This document shows positions 20,834 through 32,316 of a stretch of DNA of 64,000 nt, one piece after another. The translations under genes and the position numbers were made by a program. This stretch comes from Beta vulgaris subsp. vulgaris (lineage: Eukaryota; Streptophyta; Magnoliopsida; Caryophyllales; Amaranthaceae): contig NC_079202.1 of assembly GCF_026745355.1 (NCBI RefSeq), positions 31,368,702 to 31,432,701 on the forward strand, read 5' to 3'. The notes beneath the pieces were generated by a model that did no database searches, was not told where the DNA came from, and saw only the letters and a program-made list of their open reading frames with translations. The stretch's first letter is position 1; every line of letters begins with the position of its first letter.

Positions 20834-23584
20834 TGTCTTAAGACTCTGATTCACAAAACATCTCTAGAAGTCCCTCTGTTATGATAGAGAGTGACGTAAA
20901 TTCTAATAGCACTTCTTCTAGTTCCGTAGAACTTAATAACTCACCGGTAATAGACTCTGCCAAGGAACATAGGATCAAAACTCAACATGACTACTGTAGT
21001 ACCTCTGGTAGGACTAATGTCGAACCGGTATTACGAGCCTCTCCCTTTGGAGCAGTAGTTGAACTTGGACAGGCCTTAGGGGTGCCGGTCTACGGACAAT
21101 ACGGAACCATGCTAGGCCTAGCAGAACGCTCTCCCGAGCTATTCCCCCCTAGCCAACCTTCTACCTCTAAGCCGGTAAACCTGATGGAGCAAGGTGAAGC
21201 TTCGAGTAGGCGCGGACCTATAGAAGAGGTCGTGTCTTCTGTAGATTAGGAGGATGTCGAGAGTGTTTGCCGGTCTTTGGCGTCGGATGAGGAATCCATT
21301 ACCTTGGAGGCCGATGAAGAAGAGATACCGACCGATTCCGATGAAGAGGCCCTGGCGGAATGGTATATGCCCCCAAATGAAGTCGGTAGTGCTGCTGCTG
21401 TATCAGTGGATGCCGGTTGGGCAAAGATATGCTTGGAGAACAACTTCCTCGTGAAGGGGCCCGAATACTTTGCCTTCCCCGAAGATTACCGGCTAGTATT
21501 GTCAGCCGAGGGGGATAAGATCACTGATTGCCCTCCCGGGCATGTAGCAATTTACGCCCATATGCTAGATTTCGGTCTATGCTTTCCCCTTGACCCATTT
21601 ATTGTCAAAATATTTAAGGCCTGGAACATCTGCCTGGCCCAATTGACGCTTGGGTGGTCGCTATAAAGGGTTCCCGGAGACCCTTAACCTGTTCCGCAAA
21701 CTCCACTGGATCAAAGAGGATGGTTCGGCTAAGGGTAAAGGGAAGCGTAAGAGATCCCGGGCCGATGACGTCCAAGGCCAGGGTGGTTGGATGTCTCTAT
21801 ACACTAAGGCGGGCAAGTTGACGGTCTATCCCAAACTCACCTCCTTGAAACACGAGAGAGAACGCTTTTTTTGGGTTAGGGTACCCGCCGACTTCCCTCT
21901 CTGCCGACAGTGGACCAAGCCTCGGTCTCGAATGGAGCACATCCCTGATAGAGGGATGAGTGGCCGGGAAAGGGAGGCTTATGAGTTTTTTGCCGCCACG
22001 TCTGTACCGGCCCTCAAAGGGAAGAGAAGGATTCCGGTGCCCCAGACCTGGTTGCCTCATGTGCATTATATCTTGGGCAATCCGGCCCTTTCTGCACTAG
22101 GGTTTTGCGCCGCCGACCCCCATGGTGGGTTTTGTAGGCCGTTTGGAATGTTTTTATTTTTGTTTTCCTTATATGCTGTTTGTTAATTATGACCGTAGTG
22201 CTTACTCTTTCCTTTATTTGTGGTTTTTGCAGGCCGGGAACACCTCATTAGGGAGGCACTTCACTTAGACCATAAAAACGAACCTATCAACAATATGCCG
22301 CCCAAGCCTAACCGCCGGTATGTTCCTATTCCCGCCCCCACTGGTGGGCGTGGCGGAAGAGGAGGTCGCGGCTCGGGCCGAGGGACCGGTAGTGATGAGA
22401 AGGACCGGGACAACACTCCGCTGATCCAACGAAAGGCCAACCTGCAGGCCCAGGGGAAGCAGAAAGCTGAAGACACTCTTGAAAAGGCCCGCAAGAAAAT
22501 GGCCAAGGATCCTACCCCTGAGCTAGGCAAGGGAGTGGATAAGCCGACCTCTGATGTCCTTGCTAGAAAGGGCGGTGATGCTACCTTTGCCCCATTACTG
22601 AAGGGCCGGGTAGCGGAGGTCGGTAGTACTTCTTTCCGTCCCGCTATGTACAAGCAGCTAACGCTGCCTACAATGATCCCCTCGCTGAGGGCATTTGCTA
22701 AACCCCGAAAGTCGGGCTTCCTTGAGCGCTCGGAAGTACAGGTGCCCGAGTCGCTCCAAAAGAGATGAAGTCGTTCGCCTGTTAAGGACGGGTCTTATTT
22801 TCAACCTAAGCTCAACGTCCTGGACGATGAGTCTTTGTTGCTAGACCGTCCCTTAGAAGGCGGGAACCTGGGATACCGGCTTCTGAAGGGCCTCCTTCTA
22901 AAGTACAACATACCGGTCGACAAGGTGAAAGCCGCCGCTGCCGTTCATGCCCATAATCTGGCCGTGGTGAGTGTACCTCTCACTTGTTTTAATACATCTT
23001 TCATTTCGGTTTTTAACATATTGCTGACGGTAGTATTTTCATGTTTTTTCTTGCATCAGTCGGCACAATCCGGGAAGGAGCTTTGTGACCTTTACCGGCA
23101 TTTTCAAGGGGCCTATCACTCTGAGTTAGAGGCCTACCAATTGACCGCCAATCAACTAGCCGACAAAAAGTCGGAGTTGGAGGCTAGTGAGGCGAAGCTG
23201 GTCAAAGCCAAGTCTGATTTGACCCAGTCCAAGGCGGACTTGGAGGCCGCTAATAAGAAGGCCTCATAGCATTCCTTGACGGTGTCCAACAAAGACACCG
23301 AGATTAAGCTGCTGAGGGAGCAAATCACCGAAGCCACCGACCGGGAGCGCAACGTGGTGGCGGAGTACCGGAAGTCCATGGACTTCGTCTCCTGCTTGCT
23401 CAACCGGTATAACGGTGGGTGGTCTGCGGCTATGAGATGTGTTAAACGCAACTTCCCGGACTTCGACTGGTCCAAAATTCAGGAAGCTCATGGCCGCGAC
23501 GAATTTCAACACCAAGTAGATTTTAGCTTTCTTCCCGCGTTTCGTGTAAACCCGGTCGCCTGTGGCCGGTATTTTTTGCTATAG
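20834..23584 (+). pseudogene. Antisense extra gene of the Tat/Retand-like element
   Basis: On the strand opposite to gag-pol lie frames resembling the plant 'putative gypsy-type transposon' protein, found as an extra ORF in Tat elements; its function is unknown. The order is a Ser-rich N-terminus (20881-21249), an acidic stretch, then the core (21277-22186) with FAFPEDYRLVLSAEGDKI, CPPGHVAIYAHML and FPLDPFIVKI. After an intron-like gap (about 22120-22232, GT..TTTGCAG) a Gly/Arg and Lys-rich part follows (22233-22768). After a second one (about 22970-23060) comes a coiled coil with repeated Glu/Ala/Lys/Leu heptads and a C-terminus with WSAAMRCVKRNFPDFDWS. Stops at 21249, 21666 and 23269 and a missing methionine context show decay. 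Its GC content is much higher than the flanking DNA. Confidence 0.7.
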
Positions 23585-23900
23585 CTCCTAGGTTGTACCC
23601 GTCTTTTATTATATTGAAATGCAACTTTTGGTTCGCACATATTGTCTTTTATCGTAATTTTTATTACTTTATGTTTTGCTTTCGCATTAATCCAATCCGG
23701 TAGGTCCTTTAAGGTCATTGACCGGCTAGGCATCTTATTGTATTCAGCAGATCCACTAAGGTCATTGTCTGAATAATAAACAGTGTAAATTTATTTTGTC
23801 TGGCATATCCTCGAAGGTCATTGACCGGTAAAGTACTTTCACTAATTCAGCAGATCCACTAAGGTCATTAACTCATTAATTAATAATGCGAATTAATTTT
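23585..23900. other. Degenerate repeats after antisense gene
   Basis: Diverged copies of the CAGATCCA..AAGGTCATTGACCGG motif lead into the regular tandem array. No gene is seen. Confidence 0.5.
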
Positions 23901-24240
23901 ATCCGGCAGATCCACGAGGGTCATTGACCGGTTAGGCGCTATAATTAACTCAGCATATCCAATAAGGTCATTGACCGGCTAATTAATAACACGAATTAAT
24001 TTTATCCGGCAGATCCACGAGGGTTATTGACCGGTCAGGCGCTATAATTAACTCAGCAGATCCAATAAGGTCATTGACTGGCTAATTAATAACGCGAATT
24101 AATTTTATCCGACAGATCCGCGAGGGTCATTGACCGGTTAGGCGCTATAATTAACTCAGCAGATCCAATAAGGTCATTGACTGGCTAATTAATAACGCGA
24201 ATTTCAGTTATCCGGCAGATCCACGAAGGTCATTGACCGG
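23901..24240. repeat. 103-bp tandem repeat in the Retand-like element
   Basis: ATCCGGCAGATCCACGAGGG recurs at 23901, 24004, 24107 and 24210, an exact 103-bp period over a little more than three units. Each unit holds two related halves around GATCCA..A..GGTCATTGAC. Such arrays near the 3' end are common in Tat elements. Confidence 0.9.
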
Positions 24241-24394
24241 CACATTTAGATAGTTATGGAACTCGGTGTAGAAGATGCTCATTTTATTAAATAAAACGAC
24301 TCTTCCCGGTTGTGCCGGACTTATGGCCTACAACAATAAAAATAAGAATGCTAATAAAGAGTAACTCCTACTGGCAACAATGCCTGTTTATAAA

Positions 24395-24787
24395 CTACAC
24401 ATAGTATCTTTTGAGGACACTAGCGTTCCAGCTATTCTTCAGTAGTTTGCCCGACATGTCTTCGTGCCGGTAGGACTTGGGGACGATCTCTTCCTTGACC
24501 AAGTAGGGGCCATCCCAATTGGCTGTGAGCTTTCCGTCTACATGGGCTTTCCCGGTTGTCGTTGTGCGTCTGAGGACGAAGTCGCCTTTGGAAATTGGCC
24601 GGCTTCGTACACGTTTGTTATAGGCCTTGCTTATCTGGTCTTTATATGCTGCCGACTTGAGCTCGGCTGCCAGCCTGACTTCTGGTAGAAGGTCTAGGTC
24701 CTCTTTGTGCAGTTGCTCATTCAACTCTGGGTCATAGTTCAGGATCCGCCAATTTGGTAATAAGCCTACCTCCACCGGCAACACCAC
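24395..24787 (-). pseudogene. Retand-like integrase C-terminal region
   Basis: This is the end of pol: a basic segment with SKGDFVLRR, then TANWDGPYLVKEEI and a final KRYYV, the usual close of Ty3 integrases (GPY/F-like region that helps DNA binding and target choice). It is separated from the catalytic core by a stop near 24855. No chromodomain is seen, in line with the Tat lineage. Confidence 0.75.
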
Positions 24788-24853
24788 TTCTGCCCCGAAG
24801 GCTAGTCTGAATAGAGTTTTGCCGGTAGTTTCCTTCTCTGTGGTTCGGTTGGA

Positions 24854-25363
24854 CTACAGCACAGCCGGAACCATGTCAGCCCAGGCTCCTTTCAAATCAT
24901 CCAACCTTTTCTTTAGTGCGTTGAGGATTTGCTTGTTGGCGGCCTCTGCCTGTCCATTGCTCTGAGGGTGGCATACCGATGAGTATGCGAACTTGATGTC
25001 GTATGGTCGCAAGAAGTCTCTTATGGGGCCGCAATCGAACTGGACGCCATGGTCCATGACAATTCCCATTGGGATCCCAAACCTGGTGATAATATTTTGC
25101 CAGATGAATTTCTTTACCTGATTAGCCGTTATCTTAGCTGTTGATCCTGCCTCGATCCATTTTGTGAAGTAATCTATCCCCACAATTAAGAACTTCCTTG
25201 CCCCGGATGCCCGTGTGAAGGGTCCTATGATATCCATCCCCCACTGAGCAAAAGGGATTGGGTTTAGGATTGGCTGCAGATCATTTGTCGGCTGGTTTAT
25301 AACTGGTGCGAACTGTTGACACTTGTCGCATTTCTTGACGTAGGCTTGGGCATCTGACAGCAT
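24854..25363 (-). pseudogene. Retand-like integrase core
   Basis: Integrase joins retrotransposon cDNA to host DNA. The zinc-binding end is represented by CDKCQQFAP. The core has QWGMDIIGPF (first Asp), then VMDHGVQFDC, where the usual Asn of DNG is His but the second Asp remains, and SNGQAEAANKQI with the Glu. A frame break separates it from RNase H upstream. Confidence 0.8.
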
Positions 25364-25470
25364 ACTAGGCCAGTAGAAGCCTGCCCTTAACGCCTTTTCG
25401 CCGATATGGTTCCCGCCATCTTTTCCTCTAGGAGGCTGCCTGGCAGTTTAGAGGCCAAAATATCGTCATA

Positions 25471-25910
25471 CTACTCCGAACTCTGGCTTACGGTGTTGAC
25501 AGCGAGCGATGGAGTGTCAATGCTCTTTTCCCCCAAAGAATCTACCATGACACTTCGCTTCTTGTCACTGATACTCGAGCTTGCTAACTTTGACATGGCG
25601 TCGGCTGCCATGTTTTCTGCTCTTGGTACAAGCTTGACCTCAAAACTCTGTAATCCGGCTGTCATGCTCTTCACCTTATTGAGATACTTCTGCATTACCG
25701 GCTCCCGGGCTTCATACGTTCCCTCAATCTGACTCGATATAAGCTACGAGTCTGTGGTCATAAGGATCTTTTTGTCGGCAGCCGCAATGCTCAGACTCAG
25801 TCCGGCCAGGGCTGCTTCGTATTTTGCTTCGTTATTTGAAGCCTTGAAACCAAACCTGATGGCGTATTCAAAGATTTCCCCCTCTAGGGACATCATCACT
25901 ACTCCTGCCC
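25471..25910 (-). pseudogene. Second (archaeal-type) RNase H of the Tat element
   Basis: After the first RNase H, the minus strand encodes a VDGSA start (near 25940), GAGVVMM, NNEAKYEAALAGL and a further block ending LASSSISDKKRS. Tat-lineage elements are known for this additional RNase H between RT-RNase H and integrase. A stop near 25746 interrupts it. Confidence 0.7.
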
Positions 25911-27107
25911 CAGTTCCACTCTGGGCGCTGAGCCATCGACCTCTATTTTACAGATACCAGTGGATTCTGCCGATTCTGTGTAAGTGGTTTCAACAATGAA
26001 ATCGGCCAATGCTTGGACTTTAATGGCCGTACGAGGCCGGTATTTGATGTCGAACTCAGAGAGTTCTATTGCCCACTTTAGGAGTCTGCCGGTTGTATCG
26101 AGCCTATGGAGAGCTTTTTCCAGAGGTTGGTTAGTGAGCACTTGGACGGTATGAGAGTCGAAATATGGCCTCGATTTCCTTGCCGCGATCAAGACGGCAT
26201 ATGCCATTTTCTCCAGCAGCTCATATCTCTGCTCTGCTTCAGCTAATACATGGCTCACGAAGTATATGGGGTTCTGCTGCCCTTTCCTATTCACCAGTAA
26301 TACTGCCGCTACCGTCTTCTCAGATACCGAGACATAAAGCTGCAATTTGTCTCCCAATTCTGGTCGAGTTATTATGGGTAGCTTTTTGAAGTGTGGTTTT
26401 ACTTCCTCGAAGGTCTGCCTCTGCTCATCCCCCCATTCAAACTTCTTATTACCCCTAAGGATTTTGAAGAATGGCAGGGCTTTTTCAGCTGACTTGGAGA
26501 CAAATCGGGTAAGGACCGCCATCCTTCCTGTCAGCTTTTGAATGTCCCGGATGCTCTTTGGCTCTGGGAGGTCGCTGATGGCCCTAACTTTGTCGGGATT
26601 GGCGTCTATGCCTCTTTCACTTACCATGAATCCCAGGAACTTGCCAAATCTCACCCCGAACACGCACTTTTTGGGGTTCAGCTTCATCTGATGCTACCGG
26701 AGTGTGGCGAAGGTTTCTTCCAAGTCAACGACGTGCTCTTCCTCCGTTAGGCTTTTCACTATACTGTCATCCACGTATACCTCTACATTCCGGCTTTTTT
26801 GGTGTTCGAAAATCTTATCCACCAACTTTTAATAGGTGGCACCGGCATTTTTGAGCCCAAAGGGCATGGCTTTGTATGCGTAGACTCCCGCCTTCGTTAT
26901 AAAGGCCGCCTTATTTCTGTCAGATTCTAGCAAGCTGATCTGATGGTAACCAGAGAAAACGTCCATGAAGCTTCGTAAGGCGTGGCCGCTAGTAGAGTCC
27001 ACCAGCTGATCTATTTTGGGCAATGGGTAGCAGTCTTTGGGGTAGGCTTTGTTAAGGTCGGTGAAGTCGACGCACATGTGCCATGACCCGTTGGCCTTCT
27101 TCACCAT
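25899..27107 (-). pseudogene. Retand-like reverse transcriptase and RNase H
   Basis: The RT fingers and palm read DLNKAYPKDCYPLPKIDQLV, then DVFSGYHQI and MPFGLKNAGATY. A stop replaces the next codon at about 26829. The catalytic YVDD lies at 26777-26766. The thumb continues in the 26687-25899 frame with KKCVFGVRFGKFLGFMVS and the RNase H part EKMAYAVLIAARKSRPYF and LLKWAIELSEFDIKYRPR. The enzyme would copy element RNA into cDNA and degrade the RNA strand. At least two stops make this copy inactive. Confidence 0.85.
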
Positions 27108-27224
27108 GACTATTTTTGCCAGCCATCAGGGTAATCGCAGGGCTCAATGAAGTCTGTTGCCAGCAGTTTGTCCACCTCTTCTTTAATGGCTGCATTTTTT
27201 CTCGCTGGAGAAATATCTCTTCTT

Positions 27225-27689
27225 CTATTTGACCGGTCTAACATCCTCATTGACGTTCAGCCGGTGCACCATGAACTCTGGGTCAATGCCCGACATCTCA
27301 TTTGCTGAGAATGCAAAGATGTCGGCGTGACCCCTCAGCAAGGTAATTAGGTTGACCTTGACTTCTTCTGCCAAATCTGCTCCAATCTTCACAGTTTTTT
27401 CCGACCTATCCAACTCTAGGCTTACTTCCTCCGTTTCTTCTTCTGGGCTAGGTCTCGGCTGATCTGTCGGCCTTCCCTCGAAATTCTCCATTGATAAATA
27501 TTTCTTGTCCTTATTCTCCAGCCTTCGTCTCTTTCGCTCTGATGGCGGTGTATCAGCGGGACGTTTATGATCGGAGTGTCTGAGAGCGGTCAAGTAGCAA
27601 GCCCTTGCCGATTCTTGGTTCCGCCTGAGCTTCTCGGGGTTACCGTCATTGGAGGTATAGACCATTGTAAGGTGGTAGGTAGATACCAT
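27225..27689 (-). pseudogene. Linker between protease and RT of the Retand-like element
   Basis: A charged region with ARACYLTALRH near the start, an acidic Glu-rich middle, and VNLITLLRGHADIFAFSANEMSGID, the segment that precedes RT in Tat-lineage pol. Confidence 0.65.
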
Positions 27690-27813
27690 AGCCTAGGCGT
27701 CGTGAATCAAAGGTCGTCCTATGATGGCGTTGTATGATGTCGGTACATCAACAACGAGGAACTCCACTATCAGGTCCCTAGAATGAGATCCTTCTCCCAG
27801 TTTTACGGCCAAC

Positions 27814-28122
27814 TTAATGGTTCCTTCTGGGACGACATACAGATGCCCCTGTGAAACCGATAATGGGATATGAGACCGGCTTTAGACATGCAGCGTCGAA
27901 GCTCATCTTTTCAAATGTCTCCTTGTATAGGATATTGGCAGAGCTTCCTCCGTCTACCAGCACACGATGCACCATTGCCGTTGATATCTGCAGAGATACT
28001 ACCAAGGGATCATCATGGGGGTAGACAATTCCCTTAGCGTCCTCTGACGTGAAAGCTACAGACGGCATGGCTGGTGGTGCCGGCCATTTCCCTGTGTTGT
28101 GGTGGTTCACTTGGTGCCTCAC
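27814..28122 (-). pseudogene. Retand-like aspartic protease
   Basis: The active-site region reads RVLVDGGSSANILY, where the usual DTGS/DSGS has become DGGS. This probably weakens catalysis, although Gly replacements at this position do occur in drifted copies. It is preceded by HDDPLVVSLQI, typical of Tat proteases. The product would cleave the gag-pol polyprotein. Confidence 0.75.
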
Positions 28123-29284
28123 TCTTTCAGCCTAGCTTTGCCACCGTGGATGCTTCCACCTCGTGTCGGTCCTCCGAATATGACATGGATTTCAGTAATC
28201 CTGTCTTTCACCGACCTTCTGTTACCGTTTTCATCCTCTCTGGATGGAGATTTCCGGTCGACCCTCGCTTGGTACTGGGTGAAGTAGCCTCTTGTAATGA
28301 GGTCTTCGATCCCGCCCTTGAGGTTTTTGCAGTCTTCGGTTATGTGACCGTAGTCCCTGTGAAACTCACACCACTTCGATTTATCCCGGCCCTTGTAGTA
28401 CATTTTCCTAGGCCTCCGCCACTTATCATCATCTTTATGCCACTCGTATATCTGAGCCCGGAATGTCGTGAGAGGAGTGTAATTGTGGTATTTGTCAGGT
28501 CGACCTTCGTGGCCCTTCTTCATAGAGTTACTTTCCTCCCTTCTGTTGGAGGTGTCCGACTTCTTGTATTTCCGGTATTTATCGTCCTTGCGGTCTTTTT
28601 CCTTATCTTTCTCCTCTGCTGCAGTCCTTTTAGTATTCGACGCTTTGTCAAATTCTTCCCCCCTGATGAAGTCATTCGCCTTTCCTCAGACCTCTGTAAG
28701 ACTTGTCAGCTTTTTGTGGCCAAAATAGCTTCTGAAGGGGGTCCCTTCCTTTAAACCCGTCATGAGGGCTAGGACGACAATTTCCTACTGCAGAGTAGGG
28801 ATGGTGATAGATTCTGCGTTGAAACTCCCTACATAGTCCCTTAGACTTTCTGTCTCCCATTGCTTGACCGACATCAGCTTGCCGGTAGTTTTCTCCCTGC
28901 GCTTGTCGCTAACAAAGTGTGTAAAGAACATTGATGTGAGCTGGCGGAAGTCAAAGACTGTTGCCGGTGGTATGCTCTTGAACCAGGTCTGTCCTAGTCC
29001 AGTTAGTGTAGAGGGGAACACCTTACACCATACTTGAGTCAGTGTCGTGTATAGCAGCATGTGCCCCTCATAAGCCGATATATGATCTTCCGGGTCAGTC
29101 TTGCCGTCACACTTACATGTCGGCATTTTGATATTTTCCATGGGCTCTTGCAGAATAGCAGTGGAGAATGGCGAATTCCGCTGGGATACCGGCGCTCGTC
29201 GCCTATACTCACTTCCTTTCTTGGGTGAGAAGAATGCTGCTGGACCTCTGTATCCTGAGCCTCCTCTTCTTCTTCCTCCCCCAC
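28119..29284 (-). pseudogene. Retand-like gag
   Basis: The retrotransposon gag domain lies at 29141-28785: a typical TDPEDHISAYEGHM start, then GLGQTWFKSIPP and LTSMFFTHFVSDKRREKTTG. The nucleic-acid-binding part in 28523-28119 has WCEFHRDYGHITEDC, a CxxHxxxGHxxxxC-type knuckle usual in Tat gag, followed by LKGGIEDLITRGYF. The two halves are in different frames. The N-terminal part (29284-29039) is Glu-rich. Gag would form the cytoplasmic particle. Confidence 0.75.
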
Positions 29285-29708
29285 CTACTCCGTGGGGGTC
29301 TTGGAGTTGGCCACCTGATCCTGGTCATCCTAGCCTCGCTCTCCCTGGCGGCCCGTCCCTGGCGAACGAAGTTTTCTCACTGGGTTGTGGGTCGCTTGAC
29401 GGGGGGACCAGTCGGTGGGGTGTGGCTTGCCATGGCCTGGAAGACTTCTACAGCACTCCTGAGCTGTTCTGGGTGAAAATATGCTGGAGAGGATGAAAAA
29501 TACTCTCCTAAGGAGTTTCAGGAGCTTTTCTTCCTTTGTCAGTAGGTGGCCAAGTTTATCCTACAGCTGGCAGCGGAGTTGAGAATCCTGGTGGGGTTTT
29601 CTCAAGAGGAACATTGTTTTTATCAGTCTCCGGCATCCCAAAATGCTGACTAGGATCCATGAGGGATGTTTTGTTTGCAAGAAATGGCTTAGACTACGAG
29701 GTATTGTT
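29285..29708. other. Retand-like 5' untranslated region
   Basis: Between gag and the primer site, with no supported gene. Plus-strand open frames here (to 29496) lie antisense to the element leader and are not genes. Confidence 0.5.
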
Positions 29709-29729
29709 CGCCCCTCCTTCTAGCGCCAA
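29709..29729 (-). other. Primer-binding site of the Retand-like element
   Basis: The minus strand directly after the 5' LTR reads TTGGCGCTAGAAGGAGGGGC, a primer site of the type seen in Tat elements. I could not fix the tRNA with confidence. Confidence 0.65.
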
Positions 29730-30257
29730 CCGTTCCGGTATGGGACAAGTTTTAGGGTACGAACCGGTAGGTCTTCAGTCAATTAAGCCGGTTCCAATTC
29801 CTGCAAGAGAGAACACATAAACTAGCCTCGGGGGTTGATCCAAGGAACGCCCCTCCGATGCCTAAGTTAGTATTGGGTAAAACCGGTAGCTCTCAAGTGG
29901 AGTACGATGGTGTAAGTCAACGTACCTCATGACTCAGATCAGGGGAGTATTTATAAGGAGCCCGTGGAGGCTCGTATCCAAGTAGGATTCTATTGTTGTG
30001 GGAATATTCTTCAGGATATCCTCTTGGGATACTCTCTTATCTTATGCTGAACTTCTATCTTTTAGGCCCGTAGGCAATGATAGATGGAAGTTGGATCAGG
30101 CCCAGGCCTTTGATAATAGGCCCGGAGAAAGATGTCGGCTAGGGTTCTTAATGAGACCGATATGATAAAGTCAACGGTCCTACAGTGAGCGTGCATGACC
30201 ACAACAATACGTAGTGGTCTAGTTAGACCGGTATGGAACTTAGTCAGCCCCCATACA
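29730..30257 (-). repeat. 5' LTR of Tat/Retand-like element
   Basis: 528 bp, starting TGTATGGGGGCTGACTAAG on the minus strand. The TATA box TTATAAATACTCCCC is on the minus strand near 29945-29960. Confidence 0.88.
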
Positions 30258-30259
30258 CG

Positions 30260-30415
30260 GTAGGCAATTATGCTTGGTTTAATGAGTGGCCAACTACTAA
30301 AGTTCTAGTAATTTCAGAAGGGGAGTATGATCATTTTCCTTTGGTCATCAATGCTTTCCCTGATGAAAGTAGAAATAAACTATTTCGTTTCTTTAATATG
30401 TGGTGTTAGGCTCCT
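30260..30415 (+). repeat. 156-bp LINE duplication, right copy
   Basis: Direct repeat of 19647-19802. It continues without a break into further LINE sequence (CTCAGTTCATGG...). Confidence 0.9.
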
Positions 30416-30535
30416 CAGTTCATGGATATAGTGAAGAATGGTTGGCAGAGACATATACAACGGACCAAGATGTTTCAAATTGTGAGTAAATTGAAGATGA
30501 TGAAGCACTTGTAGAAATAATGGCTTGATTGCGTT
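30416..30535 (+). pseudogene. LINE ORF2 continuation, truncated
   Basis: The frame continues past the duplication with FMDIVKNGWQ and FQIVSKLKMMKHL, the linker after the endonuclease in plant L1 ORF2. It is then lost, with no reverse transcriptase. The LINE therefore has a deleted 3' part. Confidence 0.55.
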
Positions 30536-30914
30536 TTCATGATTTTTCAATATTTGAAGCTTGAATTTCTAGATAAACTAAATATTTTTTTTCTAATCAT
30601 CCTTACTTGCACAAGCAAATTTAATTTGGAATAACATCCTAATTTGATTCATTAAACTAAAATCGAATATCATACGTTCATTGTTGTTTCGACTCAATTA
30701 ACACTTGATTATGCTGTTGTTGAGATCAAGTTGTGAGATTGTTGAAATTGTATTAGATTGTTGCTCCATGAATCTCTAATCTTCTTTGTAATTTTGATCC
30801 ATAAAATTTCGCGAGATTGCTGATTTCGATCTGAAGAGAAAGAAAAAATGTGCGATTTACTTTGAAAAATGCGGACTTCAAATCCAAGAATCACTACTAC
30901 ATTTTTAATCAAAC

Positions 30915-31125
30915 GCAATGGTTAAAATAAGCTAATGCAACGGTTATTTTTTATACCGTTGCAATAGGATCATCTATTGCAACGGCCTATTTCAATTTAG
31001 GTTCATAGATTAAGCTATTGCAACGACTTTATAGTAACCGTTGCATTATATATATCTATTGCAACGACTTGGTCATGTCCGTTGCATTAGATATATCTAT
31101 TGCAACGACTTGGGATAGTCGTTGC
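30915..31125. repeat. Left subterminal repeats of the CACTA element
   Basis: At least eight copies of TATTGCAACGACTT / CCGTTGCATTAG-type motifs occur in both orientations, the arrangement expected for TNPA-binding sites. Confidence 0.85.
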
Positions 31126-32316
31126 ACTTGATGATGTTATAACGCGTACGTACAATAATATATTCACTTATTCATCTGATTATGCGTTAGCTAGCAGCCA
31201 CGTGCACGTACGACTCATCCACTCACAAAAAATTACGCTCATGATTCCCTCAATTTTTTTTCACGAAATTTCAAATAATACTTCACATACAGTTTGAATA
31301 GCAGTACAGCACCTTATCTCCCTAAAACAAGGAAACCTTGATCGATGGTAACTGACATCGAGATAAAAAAAAACCCTATCAATTGCAAATCCCAAATCTC
31401 TCTTATGAATTGAAGGCACGAACCGAATTCAGCCAATTACATACTAAGAGGAATAGGGAAGAGGGAAGAGGCGAAATTTTCACGAACACTACTTCACATA
31501 ACAGAGGGCGAAATTTCGAACTTCAAAGGTGCGTTCTTGTATTTTGGAAATTCTGGAAATCCTTCTAAAATCACAAAATCCAGTCGAGCTCCAAAATTAA
31601 GGTATGTTCTTCAATCAATTGTTATTGGAATTTTATGTTTTAGGAATTCTTGAGATTATTGAAATTCGTGGATATTAAGATTCTGCTATGTTTTAGGAAT
31701 TTTATGCATAACCAACGTAATTAATCACCCAATTCAAAGAAATCCCAATTCAGAACCAACGAAAAAGAAACCGTTAGCAAACAAGTATCTAAATTCAATC
31801 CCCAAATCATCGAAATTAGCCAGATTAATTAAAACACCAAGCAATATACAGCGAAACATAATAAACTAAATCACAGAAATTAGTGTGTATAATAAAAAGA
31901 CAAAACATTGATGTAATGTAGCAACTAAGGAAAGAACATGAAAATTAATTAGTATAAACTGAAACAAACCCTCAGAATAGGTAATAATGACAATGATAAT
32001 AGAAATTGAAATAAAAGAGAAGCTGAAATAGAAGGAATTACAGTGAGAAGCTCAGAATTGAGGGAATAAGATGATAAAGCATCTTGAATGGCAGAAAGAG
32101 AATCCTTTTGTCAAAAATCTCAAGATTGTGGGAGGAGAGAGAAACGATGAAATTTATAAGTTTAAGAAATTAAGGTTGAAACAGATCATACCAAATTACC
32201 AATTATCCAAGACCCAATATGTTTTGTGAATTACTATGTTTTAGGACTGAATTGGGATCTTTTGAATTGGATGCTGACTTAATGTTCTTGTTTGCAATAT
32301 ACGATTAAGGAACAAA
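31126..32316. other. CACTA 5' non-coding region
   Basis: No supported gene. It probably holds the promoter and leader of the transposase genes. Confidence 0.45.

Larger units (their letters stand above)
19814..30257 (-). mobile_element. Ty3 Tat-lineage (Retand-like) retrotransposon
   Basis: About 10.4 kb in minus orientation: LTR (29730-30257), primer site, gag, protease, RT, RNase H, a second RNase H, integrase, tandem repeats, an antisense extra gene, and LTR (19814-20340). The second RNase H and the antisense ORF between pol and 3' LTR are marks of the Tat/Retand/Grande group. All pol parts carry stops or frameshifts, so it is not autonomous. It sits in the LINE without an ordinary 5-bp target duplication. 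Confidence 0.88.

Noticed and set aside
28074..28754. 226-codon plus-strand frame, hydrophobic, membrane-like
   Set aside because: Antisense shadow of the Retand-like gag and protease; no family resemblance.
29101..29496. Plus-strand Pro-rich frames
   Set aside because: Antisense to the gag N-terminus and leader of the Retand-like element.
30709..30918. 69-codon minus-strand frame left of the CACTA element
   Set aside because: Crosses the transposon terminus and shows no recognisable domain.
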